From positions 27,601-91,600 of the forward strand of contig JALGZD010000004.1 in NCBI GenBank assembly GCA_025782395.1: DNA of 64,000 bases. The letters run 5' to 3'. The notes under the pieces are model-generated. The model was not told the DNA's origin, made no database searches, and saw nothing but the letters and a program-made list of their open reading frames with translations. The position numbers and the translations under genes were made by a program. This document shows positions 8,880 through 17,631 of this stretch, piece by piece. The stretch is from a bacterium. GTDB taxonomy: Bacteria; Joyebacterota; Joyebacteria; Joyebacterales; Joyebacteraceae. The stretch's first letter is position 1. Each line of letters starts with the position of its first letter.

Positions 8880-9983
8880 ATGCACAGGGAGTACATGAGG
8901 ACAGCGCTTGCCCTGGCTGAGAAGGGCCGAGGGTACACGAGTCCCAACCCGCGGGTCGGGGCCGTCCTCGTTCGAGATGGTCAAGTGGTGGGACGGGGAT
9001 TCCATGAGCGGTACGGTGGAAATCACGCGGAGGTGAACGCCCTGGCCGAGGCGGGGGAACGCGCGCGCGGCGCTACTCTCTTTGTGACCTTGGAACCGTG
9101 TTCAATATGGGGGAAGACTCCGCCGTGCACAGAGGCGATCATCACCGCCGGCATCACACGGGTCGTCGTTCCTATTGAGGATCCGAATCCCGAGATCGCT
9201 GGGCGCGGTCTGGCGGCGCTTCGCAGAGCGGGCGTTGAAGTGGAGCTTGGGCTGCTCCGGGATGAAGCAATCCGCCTGAATGCTCCGTATCTGAAGTTCA
9301 GGAGAACGGGTTTTCCGTATGTCCATCTGAAACTCGCCGTCTCGCTCGATGGGCGTGTTGCAACCAGGGACGGGGGACCGCTCGCCATCTCGTCCGACGA
9401 GTCCCGCGCCCTTGTACACCGGATGCGTTCCGAAGCGGACGCAGTGCTGATAGGGATAGGCACCGTTCTGACCGACAATCCGCGCCTGACAGACCGACGT
9501 CCTGAGGGCGGGAAGCGCCAGCCTGCGCGGATCGTGGTCGACTCGACGCTCAGGACGCCGGAGACCGCCAAGCTGCTCGTTGGCACAGGAGAACACAGGA
9601 CTATCATTGCGGCGAGGCTTGAGACGCCCGCTGAACGGCGTGAAGGGATTGAACGAGCCGGAGCTGAACTCTGGACGGCTGCAGCCGGAGATGGCGGGCT
9701 GGATCTCGAAGAGGTCCTTCGGCGCGCAGCCGGAGAAGGCTTTATCGATATTCTGTGTGAGGGGGGACCGCGCCTGGCCACTTCACTCCTGAACGCCGGC
9801 TTCATCGACAGGATCTCCTTCTTCGTTGCGCCCTCTTTGATTGGAGCAGACGCGCCGGGGGCGTTGGGAAGGCTACAGTTCGACGACATCATCTTCTCAG
9901 AAGGGCAGTGGACGACTGTCGGCTCCGATGCGCTTTTTGAGGCTGATATCAGGCGACCGGGTGGAACCGAGGCGGGGAGGTAG
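8880..9983 (+). CDS. ribD: Bifunctional riboflavin biosynthesis deaminase/reductase RibD
   Basis: RibD deaminates and then reduces the GTP-derived pyrimidine intermediate (second and third steps of the riboflavin pathway). The protein has 367 residues, normal for the fusion. The N-terminal deaminase domain has the zinc motifs NHAEVNAL and EPCSIWGKTPPCTEAI. The usual His-His between the Cys and Gly of the second motif is Ile-Trp here. The C-terminal reductase begins near residue 148 (VHLKLAVSLDGRVATRDG), with DAVLIGIGTVLTDNPRLT and LCEGGPRLATSLL. It is the first gene behind the FMN riboswitch. ATG 8880 is preceded by a purine-rich GGGGGACAGG. Confidence 0.96.
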   Translation: MHREYMRTALALAEKGRGYTSPNPRVGAVLVRDGQVVGRGFHERYGGNHAEVNALAEAGERARGATLFVTLEPCSIWGKTPPCTEAIITAGITRVVVPIEDPNPEIAGRGLAALRRAGVEVELGLLRDEAIRLNAPYLKFRRTGFPYVHLKLAVSLDGRVATRDGGPLAISSDESRALVHRMRSEADAVLIGIGTVLTDNPRLTDRRPEGGKRQPARIVVDSTLRTPETAKLLVGTGEHRTIIAARLETPAERREGIERAGAELWTAAAGDGGLDLEEVLRRAAGEGFIDILCEGGPRLATSLLNAGFIDRISFFVAPSLIGADAPGALGRLQFDDIIFSEGQWTTVGSDALFEADIRRPGGTEAGR

Positions 9984-9988
9984 TGTTC

Positions 9989-10657
9989 TTGTTTACCGGA
10001 CTCGTAGAAACGACGGGACAGATCACGACCGTGGCGCGCACTGACGCCGGGGCTTCGGTCACGGTGGCTGCTCCTTTCGCGTCGGAGCTTTCCCACGGCG
10101 AGAGTGTGGCGCTGAATGGAGTCTGCCTCACCGTCACCAGAACGGCCGCCGAGGCTTTCACAGTCGATGTTGTCCCCCAGACCTTGAGCCTGACAACACT
10201 CGACAAGCTCAGACCCGGCGCGGCGGTCAATCTGGAAAGAGCGCTCAGGCTTGGCGACAGACTCGGCGGACACATGGTGACCGGCCATGTGGACGGAACA
10301 GCCAGGATCGTAAGGATGACACGTTCCGGACAGAAAACGGAGCTTGTGATTGAGCTCAAGCAGGAGTCCATCAAATACGTTGTTCCACGCGGCTCGATTA
10401 CGGTTGACGGTGCGAGTCTGACGGTCGCGAGTATCTCGGGACGAACTGTCACGGTCGCCCTGATCCCCGAGACACTGCGCACGACGGTCGCCGGCGACTA
10501 TCGAACGGGGATGGCTGTGAACATGGAGACGGACATACTGGCCAGGCACATAGAGAGGCTTCTGGAAGCACGGGAGGATTCTGCGGGGCTTCAGACCGCG
10601 AATCGCAAGGACGCACTCACCATAGAGAGGCTCAGAGAGCTTGGACTCGTGGAGTGA
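9989..10657 (+). CDS. ribE: Riboflavin synthase alpha subunit
   Basis: This enzyme dismutates two 6,7-dimethyl-8-ribityllumazines to riboflavin. It has two tandem lumazine-binding barrels: repeat 1 begins [11 protein letters not shown] and repeat 2 near residue 97 ([13 protein letters not shown]). I choose TTG 9989 because it lies 8 bases after GGGGAGG and gives the family's usual MFTGLVE start. GTG 9983 would be only 3 bases from the site. The product is 222 residues. It follows ribD with almost no gap and precedes ribBA. Confidence 0.95.
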   Translation: MFTGLVETTGQITTVARTDAGASVTVAAPFASELSHGESVALNGVCLTVTRTAAEAFTVDVVPQTLSLTTLDKLRPGAAVNLERALRLGDRLGGHMVTGHVDGTARIVRMTRSGQKTELVIELKQESIKYVVPRGSITVDGASLTVASISGRTVTVALIPETLRTTVAGDYRTGMAVNMETDILARHIERLLEAREDSAGLQTANRKDALTIERLRELGLVE

Positions 10658-10664
10658 ATGTGGC

Positions 10665-12014
10665 ATGGACGCTTACCGAGCAGTCGAGAACGCACTGAAC
10701 GCCATCACAGACGGCAAGATGGTCCTGGTGGTCGATGATGAAACGCGCGAAAACGAGGGTGATCTCATCATGGCGGCCGAGAAGGTTACCCCGGCTGCAA
10801 TCAACTTCATCGCCCGGGAGGGGCGCGGCCTCATATGTGTGGCGATGACGGGGGAACGTCTTGACGAGCTGGATCTGCACCCGATGGTGGCAGACAACAC
10901 CTCGCGAATGAACACGGCCTTTGCGATATCGGTCGACGCTGTGGAAGGAACCACAACCGGCATATCTGCGCAGGATCGTTCATTGACCGTGCAGGCCCTG
11001 GTCGCGTCGGAAACACGATCGGTCGATCTCGCGCGGCCGGGTCATGTGTTTCCGCTTCGTGCTGCCGTCGGTGGTGTCCTCAGGCGTGCAGGTCACACGG
11101 AAGCTGCCGTCGATCTTGCCGGGCTCGCCGGCCTCAAGCCGGCCGGCCTCCTCTGTGAAGTCATGAGCGATGACGGCAGCATGGCGCGTCTTCCGGAGCT
11201 TCGGGAGATGTCAGAGCGCTTCGGCCTGATGCTGGTGAGCATAAAGGACCTCATCGGCTACCGACAGCGGACCGAGCGACTTGTGCGTCGCGTAGTGACG
11301 ACTACGCTTCCGACCCGCTACGGAGAATTCAAGCTGTGCTTGTATGAGAACGACATAGACGACCATGAGCATCTGGCTCTGGTGAAGGGGAGACCCGGAC
11401 CCGAGCAGGATGTTCTCGTCCGCGTTCACTCAGAGTGCCTGACCGGGGACGTCTTCGGCTCCAGGCGCTGCGACTGCGGAGACCAGCTCCACGCGGCACT
11501 CAAGATGATCGATGATGAAGGAGAAGGCGTCTTCCTCTACATGCGACAGGAAGGACGCGGCATAGGACTGAGCAACAAGCTCAGGGCTTACGAGTTGCAG
11601 GACAGGGGACGCGACACCGTCGAGGCGAACGAAGAACTGGGCTTTCCGGCCGATCTCAGAGACTATGGGATCGGCGCGCAGATCCTCGCTGACCTCGGGG
11701 TCGGACGGATCAGGCTGATTACCAACAACCCGAAGAAGATAGTGGGCCTCGAGGGTTACGGCTTGGAAATCATCGATCGTATCCCGATCGAGATCCCGCC
11801 GACGGAGTGCAATCGCCAGTACCTTGCGACCAAGCGCGACAAGCTCGGCCACTATCTCCAGGCAGACGTGTGTGCAGACGAGAGGACAGAGGGGGATTGT
11901 GGGGAGGGGATCGTCCGCCCTCCGGGCAGGTTCGCGCGCCCTCCGGGCAGGTTCGGCAGCCCTGCGGGCGGATTGACAGTTGCAAAGCACACCAAGGAGG
12001 AGACGGATGAGTAA
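10665..12014 (+). CDS. ribBA: Bifunctional DHBP synthase / GTP cyclohydrolase II
   Basis: RibBA supplies both riboflavin precursors. The N-terminal domain makes 3,4-dihydroxy-2-butanone 4-phosphate ([29 protein letters not shown]). The C-terminal domain opens GTP and has the zinc cysteines in [18 protein letters not shown], followed by [16 protein letters not shown] 10665 fits the family start [11 protein letters not shown]. The cyclohydrolase domain normally ends near KRDKLGH. Here about 50 further residues follow, including a three-fold 7-residue repeat ([21 protein letters not shown]). The end overlaps ribH by 8 bases. Confidence 0.95.
   Translation: MDAYRAVENALNAITDGKMVLVVDDETRENEGDLIMAAEKVTPAAINFIAREGRGLICVAMTGERLDELDLHPMVADNTSRMNTAFAISVDAVEGTTTGISAQDRSLTVQALVASETRSVDLARPGHVFPLRAAVGGVLRRAGHTEAAVDLAGLAGLKPAGLLCEVMSDDGSMARLPELREMSERFGLMLVSIKDLIGYRQRTERLVRRVVTTTLPTRYGEFKLCLYENDIDDHEHLALVKGRPGPEQDVLVRVHSECLTGDVFGSRRCDCGDQLHAALKMIDDEGEGVFLYMRQEGRGIGLSNKLRAYELQDRGRDTVEANEELGFPADLRDYGIGAQILADLGVGRIRLITNNPKKIVGLEGYGLEIIDRIPIEIPPTECNRQYLATKRDKLGHYLQADVCADERTEGDCGEGIVRPPGRFARPPGRFGSPAGGLTVAKHTKEETDE
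11916..11977 (+). repeat. Three 21-bp tandem repeats in the 3' end of ribBA
   Basis: CGCCCTCCGGGCAGGTTCG occurs at 11916-11934 and exactly again at 11937-11955. A degraded third copy starts at 11958. The 21-base period preserves the reading frame and encodes seven-residue units in the ribBA tail. The unit contains the inverted repeat CCCTCCGGG and could form RNA hairpins just ahead of the ribH start. Confidence 0.85.
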
Positions 12015-12474
12015 GGTGTACGAGGGACACATCACCGGTGAAGAACGGAAGATCGGGATCGTCGTGTCGCGCTTCAATGAGTTCATCTCCGGGCGTCTGC
12101 TCGAAGGCGCGATGGACTGTCTCAGACGGCACGGTGTCGACGATAAGGAGATCACTATCGCTTGGGTGCCGGGCGCGTTCGACATACCCGCCGTCGCAAA
12201 GAGAATGGGTGACTCGAGCGCTTACGATGCAGTAATATGCCTTGGTGCGGTCATCCGCGGGGCCACACCGCATTTCGACTACGTTGCTGCCGAGGTCGCG
12301 AAGGGCGTTGCCCAAGCCGGAATGCAGTCGGGAGTACCGACTGTCTTTGGTGTGATCACGGCTGACAGCCTCGAGCAGGCGATCGAGCGGGCCGGGAGCA
12401 AGGCAGGCAATCGCGGGTACGACGCCGGACTTGCGGCTCTGGAACTCGCCGATCTTTACGCAAGGATGGGGTAG
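12007..12474 (+). CDS. ribH: 6,7-dimethyl-8-ribityllumazine synthase
   Basis: RibH condenses the two branches of the riboflavin pathway and forms pentameric or icosahedral assemblies. The protein has 155 residues, typical for the family. Motifs seen are [32 protein letters not shown] and [17 protein letters not shown] (with the catalytic His), then [20 protein letters not shown] 12007 is preceded by AAGGAGG and overlaps the ribBA stop, so the two are probably translationally coupled. It is the last riboflavin gene of the cluster. Confidence 0.96.
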   Translation: MSKVYEGHITGEERKIGIVVSRFNEFISGRLLEGAMDCLRRHGVDDKEITIAWVPGAFDIPAVAKRMGDSSAYDAVICLGAVIRGATPHFDYVAAEVAKGVAQAGMQSGVPTVFGVITADSLEQAIERAGSKAGNRGYDAGLAALELADLYARMG

Positions 12475-12475
12475 A

Positions 12476-12916
12476 GTGTCAGGTGAGAAGCACCCAAGCG
12501 GGGGCAGGCGCAGAGAAGGGCGCGAATTGGCTCTGAAGTTCCTCTATCGAGAGGAGCTGACGGGCGTCTCTGAGGGTGCTATCCCCGGTCTTGACGAGGC
12601 CAGAAATGTGGCACTCGCCTTTTCCACATCTCTCGTCAACGGCGTCCGTGAGCACTTGGCTGAGATCGACCGTGCCATAACTGCTGCCAGCGAGCACTGG
12701 GAGATATCCCGGATGGGAGCCGTCGATCGCACCATTCTCCGGATCGGCGTCTTTGAGCTCCTGTTTCTCCCGGACAACCCTGTGGCGGTTGTCATCAATG
12801 AGGCTGTAGAGATTGCCGGGAAGTACAGTTCTGATGAGTGCGGACGCTTCGTGAACGGTGTGCTCGATCACATTGCCCGCGAGGCAAGGGGAGGCGAGTG
12901 CGCTACATCATCCTGA
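12476..12916 (+). CDS. nusB: Transcription antitermination factor NusB
   Basis: NusB binds boxA RNA with ribosomal protein S10 to support antitermination on rRNA operons. From GTG 12476 the product has 146 residues, as expected. It has the family opening REGRELALKFLYR, the central ISRMGAVDRTILRIGVFEL, and the end VAVVINEAVEIAGKYSSDECGRFVNGVLDHI. The start is one base after the ribH stop. The ribH-nusB pairing is widely conserved. The 3' end overlaps the phosphoesterase gene by 19 bases. Confidence 0.95.
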   Translation: MSGEKHPSGGRRREGRELALKFLYREELTGVSEGAIPGLDEARNVALAFSTSLVNGVREHLAEIDRAITAASEHWEISRMGAVDRTILRIGVFELLFLPDNPVAVVINEAVEIAGKYSSDECGRFVNGVLDHIAREARGGECATSS

Positions 12917-13623
12917 GTGACATCCACGGCAACCTCGAGGCCATGACGGCCGTTCTTGATAGAGCGAAAGATCTCAAGCCGGACGGGTACATCTGCCTCG
13001 GCGACATCGTGGGCTACGGCGCCTCGCCCGAGGAGGTCGTGGAGCTTGTCCGGGAACTTGATCCCATCGCAGTTATGGGCAACCACGACAGTGCAGTCCT
13101 GAACGACAGAGAAGCGTTCGCATTCAACAAACAAGCCAGAGACGCTGTGTCGTGGACCCGTTCCCACATCTCGGAGGAGTCACGCCAGTACCTCAGGAGC
13201 CTTCCGCTGGTTCGCAGGCTCGACTCGGTTTTGTGCGTTCATGCCTCACCGTCCAAACCGGCGGAGTGGGGCTATCTTCTGAGTGCCGCCGCAACCGTGG
13301 ACCAGTTCACCGCTTTTGACGAGCCTGTGTGCCTGATAGGCCACTCCCACTGTCCCCTTATCGTGAAGATGACGGAATACGGCCCGACAGAACTGAAGGG
13401 ACCGACTGAGTGGCTTGCGGCCGACGGACGCTACATTATTAACGTCGGCAGTGTCGGGCAGCCGCGCGACGGCGACCCGCGCGCTGCGTTCGGCCTTCTG
13501 GACCTAGATGATCGCGTCGTCACTCTCCTCCGGGTCAAGTATGACGTGGCCACTGCCAGAGAGCGCATTATCAGCGCTGGGCTGCCGGCCTTACTGGGTG
13601 AGAGGCTTCTGAACGGAAGTTGA
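12898..13623 (+). CDS. YfcE/MJ0936-type metallophosphoesterase
   Basis: A 241-residue calcineurin-like phosphoesterase of the small cytoplasmic class. Metal-ligand motifs are in order: ILSDIHGNLEAM near the N-terminus, YICLGDIVGYG, VMGNHD, LIGHSHCPL and INVGSVGQPRDG. GTG 12898 follows GGGGAGG and overlaps nusB. The substrate cannot be read from sequence; relatives hydrolyse phosphodiesters or protein/nucleotide phosphates. The gap to the next gene is only 18 bases, so it may be co-transcribed with the rib and glycan genes. Confidence 0.88.
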   Translation: MRYIILSDIHGNLEAMTAVLDRAKDLKPDGYICLGDIVGYGASPEEVVELVRELDPIAVMGNHDSAVLNDREAFAFNKQARDAVSWTRSHISEESRQYLRSLPLVRRLDSVLCVHASPSKPAEWGYLLSAAATVDQFTAFDEPVCLIGHSHCPLIVKMTEYGPTELKGPTEWLAADGRYIINVGSVGQPRDGDPRAAFGLLDLDDRVVTLLRVKYDVATARERIISAGLPALLGERLLNGS

Positions 13624-13641
13624 CATGCTGGAGAGGCGCCC

Positions 13642-14526
13642 ATGATCACCGTGAGCATCGGCATCATGGCCTACAACGAGGAGCGCAACATTCGGCGCCT
13701 CCTGGAGGCCCTTGCAGCCCAGAGGCTCGTGAAGGTCGACATCCGCCGGATCATCGTTGTTTCGAGCGGATCGACCGATCGCACCGACGAACTCGTGACT
13801 AAATGGGCGGAGCGCGATCCTCGCGTCGAACTTGTGGTGCAACCCGAGCGGAGAGGAAAATCTTCAGCTATCAACCTTTTTCTGGAGAGGGCCGACGCCG
13901 ACGTGTTCGTACTCGAAAGCGGTGACACGATTCCCGCCGCGGACTGCATCGAGCGGATGGTCGTCCCCTTCGAAAACCCGGAGGTCGGCATGGCCGGAGG
14001 GCGTCCGACCCCTGTCGACGATCCTGAGACCTTCATGGGGTTCGTCGTGCACATGCTCTGGCGCCTTCATCACAAGCTGGCGCTCAAATCGCCGAAGCTG
14101 GGCGAGATCATCGCGTTCAGGTCTTTCGTCGAGCAGATCCCGCCCGAGAGCGCGGTTGACGAAGCCAGTATTGAAGCGATCGTGACGGATCGCGGCCTCC
14201 GGCTCGTCTATGTGCCTGAGGCTATCGTCTACAACAAGGGCGCATCGACGGTCAGCGACTTCCTGAAGCAGCGGCGACGGATCTACGCCGGCCATCTCTG
14301 GCTCGAGCGGGAGCACTCATACAGCGTGTCGACGAAGAGCATCGGGGGAATATTCGGCGTCCTGCTCGACGACCTTGAGTGGCGCCCAAGGGTAGTCGCG
14401 TGGACGATCGGCGGCATATGGCTGGAGTTCGTTGGCCGGATGCTTGGGGTAATCGACTACCGGATTCTCAAGAAGAACCCGTATACCTGGGAAGTCGCCG
14501 AGTCGACCAAGAACCTGAGAGCGTAA
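13642..14526 (+). CDS. Family 2 glycosyltransferase
   Basis: A 294-residue GT-A-fold transferase. The N-terminus VSIGIMAYNEERNIRRLLEAL carries the nucleotide-sugar binding strand, followed by IIVVSSGSTDRTDELV and RGKSSAINLFLERADADV. A C-terminal hydrophobic segment (about residues 250-275, VAWTIGGIWLEFVGRMLGVI) suggests membrane association. Acceptor and donor are unknown. It opens the long glycan/lipid gene run and lies 4 bases from the radical SAM gene, so the two probably act in one pathway. Confidence 0.85.
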   Translation: MITVSIGIMAYNEERNIRRLLEALAAQRLVKVDIRRIIVVSSGSTDRTDELVTKWAERDPRVELVVQPERRGKSSAINLFLERADADVFVLESGDTIPAADCIERMVVPFENPEVGMAGGRPTPVDDPETFMGFVVHMLWRLHHKLALKSPKLGEIIAFRSFVEQIPPESAVDEASIEAIVTDRGLRLVYVPEAIVYNKGASTVSDFLKQRRRIYAGHLWLEREHSYSVSTKSIGGIFGVLLDDLEWRPRVVAWTIGGIWLEFVGRMLGVIDYRILKKNPYTWEVAESTKNLRA

Positions 14527-14530
14527 TCAG

Positions 14531-15646
14531 ATGCTGAAGCTCCTGACATCGATACCGCTCTATCACTCTATGAGGCGCACCGGGTGGCCCCGGCTGCTGC
14601 CACTGAATGTCACTGTCAGCGTTACCTACCGCTGCAACTCACGGTGCCTCACGTGCAATGTCTACAATCGGAAGGCGGACGAGTTCACGGTGGAGGAGTT
14701 CGACAGAACGTTCGCCTCGATGGGAAAGACTCCTTACTGGTTCACAATGAGCGGCGGTGAGCCGTTCCTGCGCAGGGATCTGGTCGACATCTGCGAAAGC
14801 GCCTGGCGACGCACCCGACCAGCCATAATCAACATTCCGACCAACGGGATACTTACGGACCGTATCCCGACCATGGTGGAAGAGATAGCAGCACGCTGCC
14901 CGGGAACCGAAGTGATAATCAACCTCTCTCTTGATGATATCGGGCAGCACCACGATCTGATCCGGGGCGTCCCCGGGAATTTCGAGAAGGCGATCGGCAC
15001 ATACAACGGACTCAGGAACCTCAAGGCCGACAACCTCACACTTGGCATACACACCGTTATCTCAGTGCACAACGTTGAGCGTCTCCCCAAGATCTATGAA
15101 TACGTCACAAGGGAGCTCGCCCCCGACTCATTCATAACGGAGATAGCGGAGGAACGGGTTGAGCTTGACACTGTTGGAAGCAAGGTAACACCCGCCCCGG
15201 CTGATTACGCAGCGGCAGTGGATTTTCTGACGGCGAGGCTTCACGAGCAGCGGTTCCGTGGAATCTCACGCGTCACGCAGTCGTTTCGTGCGCGCTACTA
15301 CGGGCTCGTGAAGCGCTTTCTCAATGAGCATCGGCAGATCATCCCGTGCTACGCGGGCTTTGCATCGGGACAGATTGCGCCGGACGGCGATGTCTGGTTC
15401 TGCTGCATTGAGGCGAGATCCGTCGGGAATCTGCGCGACTCGGACTACGATTTCCCCTCTATCTGGTTCGGTGAGAGAGCGCAGGCGCTGAGAAATCGAG
15501 TGCGGACGGGAGCCTGTTCCTGCCCGTTGGCGAATGCGGGATACACCAACATGCTGATGCACGTTCCGACGCTTGCCGCCGTGGGGTGGGAGATCGTGAC
15601 GCGACAACCGCCCGGTGGGAAGCAACAGGCGAATGTGGAGGATTGA
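14531..15646 (+). CDS. Radical SAM/SPASM-type enzyme
   Basis: A 371-residue radical SAM protein. The [4Fe-4S]-SAM motif CNSRCLTC occurs near residue 34 within VTYRCNSRCLTCNVYNRKA, followed by MSGGEPFLRRDLVDI (the GGE SAM-binding motif). The C-terminal third has a SPASM-like cysteine set (CYAGFASGQIAPDGDVWFCC and CSCPLANAGYTNML), which usually holds auxiliary Fe-S clusters. The reaction is unknown; relatives act on peptides, sugars or lipids. Its TGA overlaps the ATG of the DUF362 gene. The methyltransferase and flippase-like gene downstream suggest a lipid or glycolipid modification. Confidence 0.82.
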   Translation: MLKLLTSIPLYHSMRRTGWPRLLPLNVTVSVTYRCNSRCLTCNVYNRKADEFTVEEFDRTFASMGKTPYWFTMSGGEPFLRRDLVDICESAWRRTRPAIINIPTNGILTDRIPTMVEEIAARCPGTEVIINLSLDDIGQHHDLIRGVPGNFEKAIGTYNGLRNLKADNLTLGIHTVISVHNVERLPKIYEYVTRELAPDSFITEIAEERVELDTVGSKVTPAPADYAAAVDFLTARLHEQRFRGISRVTQSFRARYYGLVKRFLNEHRQIIPCYAGFASGQIAPDGDVWFCCIEARSVGNLRDSDYDFPSIWFGERAQALRNRVRTGACSCPLANAGYTNMLMHVPTLAAVGWEIVTRQPPGGKQQANVED

Positions 15647-16785
15647 TGGCGGTCTTTCTTGAGGAGATCCGGAAGTACCGGACTTCGCGCATTGTTGCCG
15701 CTCTTGAGCGGGCGACCGATTCGCTCAACCTGGATTTCTCGCAGAAGCGGAGCGCTCTCATCAAGCCGAACCTTGTGACCGGGAAGCGCCCCAGATCGGC
15801 GGTCGTGACACACCCTTGTGTTACCGAGGCGGTGGTCGTGTTTCTGAGAGAGCGCGGCGTCACTGAGATAACGATAGCGGATGGACCGGGGATCGGTCTC
15901 GACTCCGACTGGGTCTTTGAGAAATCAGGCTACACGGCGCTTGCCCGGAAGCTCGATGTGCCTCTCGTAAGCTTCAACGACCTGCCAAGAAGGACGAGGA
16001 CCTGGAAATACGGAGAGATAGGCGTTCCCGAGCTTCTGGAAGATGTCGATCTCTACGTGAATGTCCCAAAGCTCAAGACACACGGCTACTCAACGATGAC
16101 GCTCTCAATCAAGAACCACAAGGGCATGCTCTCGCAGGAGGACAAGAAACTGGATCACCAACTGGGCCTGCACGAGCCGCTTGTCGAGCAGGCGAAGCTG
16201 AGACCTGCAGACCTTATTGTGCTGGACGGAATAGTCGGTCTTGAGGGCGACGGGCCTTTGAATGGCAGACCCGTGCGGTCCGGGATCTTCGCCGTGTCCA
16301 CCAACATGCTCGAACTGGACGCTGCGGCTGCCGGATTGGCAGGCATCGATCCTCGCGAGATAGCGCATCTCAGAATCGCCGAAGAGCAAGGCCTTGGGAC
16401 GCTCAGTCCCGAGATCATCGGGAGCGCACCGAGACACTCGTTTATGCGCGCCAATGAGAAATTCGGCCGCGTCGCAAGGATCTACTCGTGGCGCGATCCG
16501 ACGGCTTGCTCCATGTGCATAGATGCGTTCAGTGGGGCGGTTTCGCTCGCGGTGAAGGACCCGCGCAACTGGTTTACATTGGCACCGAAACTACTTTACT
16601 GGGGGCTGATCGGGAGACTCCACATTCTCCAGGGAAGGCACGCAAAGCTTCCTCAGGCCAAGGGGAAGGTCATCTGCTTCGGGAAGTGCACGCGTGACAT
16701 GGCGAAGAGAGAGGGCCTGGTTCACGTGCCCGGCTGCCCTCCGACAGTGCACGATGTCGTCAAGACGCTCAGGAGGGAACTCTAG
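15646..16785 (+). CDS. DUF362-family protein
   Basis: A 379-residue protein whose ATG overlaps the radical SAM stop. DUF362 hallmarks are present: IKPNLVTGKRPRSAVVTHP, a VTEITIADGPG stretch, VPKLKTHGYSTMTLSIKNHKG and ADLIVLDGIVGLEGDGPLNG. The C-terminal part has cysteines (DPTACSMCIDAFSG, FGKCTRDMAK, VPGCPP) that could bind a metal or Fe-S cluster. Biochemical roles of DUF362 proteins are poorly defined. Tight coupling to a radical SAM enzyme hints at redox or maturation partnership, which is inference. Confidence 0.8.
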   Translation: MAVFLEEIRKYRTSRIVAALERATDSLNLDFSQKRSALIKPNLVTGKRPRSAVVTHPCVTEAVVVFLRERGVTEITIADGPGIGLDSDWVFEKSGYTALARKLDVPLVSFNDLPRRTRTWKYGEIGVPELLEDVDLYVNVPKLKTHGYSTMTLSIKNHKGMLSQEDKKLDHQLGLHEPLVEQAKLRPADLIVLDGIVGLEGDGPLNGRPVRSGIFAVSTNMLELDAAAAGLAGIDPREIAHLRIAEEQGLGTLSPEIIGSAPRHSFMRANEKFGRVARIYSWRDPTACSMCIDAFSGAVSLAVKDPRNWFTLAPKLLYWGLIGRLHILQGRHAKLPQAKGKVICFGKCTRDMAKREGLVHVPGCPPTVHDVVKTLRREL

Positions 16786-16788
16786 GAA

Positions 16789-17631
16789 ATGCCGGCCATC
16801 GACAGAGACACAGGACTCGGTACGACGTATGAGCGTCTGGCAGTCGCCATGATGCTGGAACGATTCGCTGACCGCTATCAGGTGCGGTCGGTCCTTGAAG
16901 GACCAAATGACGGGATAACCGGGATTCGAGGTCTGAACAGCATCCCGCTTGCCCAGGTGGGAGCCTCGGTCGAGCTCCTGCTCGGCGATCCCGATGAGGT
17001 GACGCTCGCTGAGAAGATCTGGGACGGCCTGGAACTCACTGACCGCGTGAAGATCCGGCACGCGCCGGACGGCAGACTCGCGGTAGCGCCCAAATCGTTC
17101 GACCTCGTGTGGAGCTTCAACGCCATACCGCAGGCGCGAGAGCCTGAGCGTCTCATCGCGGAAATGTGCGGCGCGAGCAGGCGCTTTGTGATGATCTTCG
17201 TTTCGAACACCCTGAACTACGGGTTCGCCATCCATCGGCTGCATCACGTTGCAGCCGGGGAACCGTGGAGTCACGGTGACATAGGCGCAATGAACACCAG
17301 GATGATAGCTGATCGTCTCGGCGAGCAGGGCTTCAGAGTGATCGAGAGGCTCGTCGTGGATACTCCCTGGTGGCCCGACATAGACTCTCCGATCGAGGAG
17401 GTAGCGGCCACTTTCCTTCCGTTCCTGAAACGCTTTCTCAGCGCGTCGAAGCGTCTGGATCATTACACCTGGACAGGCGAGAGCTTGCCGTACTTCCAGC
17501 CGGACAGACGAGCTGAACTGCTGCGCGAGATAGGAAAGCACTTCGCGATCGAACGGGCCCGCTTTTTCCCGCTTCGCATCCTCTTCGCGCACCATCGCGG
17601 CATCATCGCTGAGCGAAAGGATGGTTCTTGA
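16789..17631 (+). CDS. Putative SAM-dependent methyltransferase
   Basis: A 280-residue protein with a class I methyltransferase-like layout. It has a loose motif I (VRSVLEGPNDGITGIRG), an acidic strand LLGDPDEV, and the post-motif KSFDLVWSFNAIPQAREPE typical of the 'FDLVW.FN' strand. The glycine-rich motif is atypical, so activity is uncertain. It lies 3 bases after the DUF362 gene and overlaps the downstream flippase-like gene by 4 bases. It is therefore part of the same module. Confidence 0.65.
   Translation: MPAIDRDTGLGTTYERLAVAMMLERFADRYQVRSVLEGPNDGITGIRGLNSIPLAQVGASVELLLGDPDEVTLAEKIWDGLELTDRVKIRHAPDGRLAVAPKSFDLVWSFNAIPQAREPERLIAEMCGASRRFVMIFVSNTLNYGFAIHRLHHVAAGEPWSHGDIGAMNTRMIADRLGEQGFRVIERLVVDTPWWPDIDSPIEEVAATFLPFLKRFLSASKRLDHYTWTGESLPYFQPDRRAELLREIGKHFAIERARFFPLRILFAHHRGIIAERKDGS

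Noticed and set aside
8914..10666. Very long - strand open frame opposite ribD-ribE
   Set aside because: It is an antisense shadow of two well-conserved riboflavin genes and encodes no recognisable domain.
11916..11977. Tandem repeats considered as a CRISPR array or binding-site iterons
   Set aside because: Only three 21-bp units without spacers exist, they keep the reading frame, and no cas or replication gene is near.
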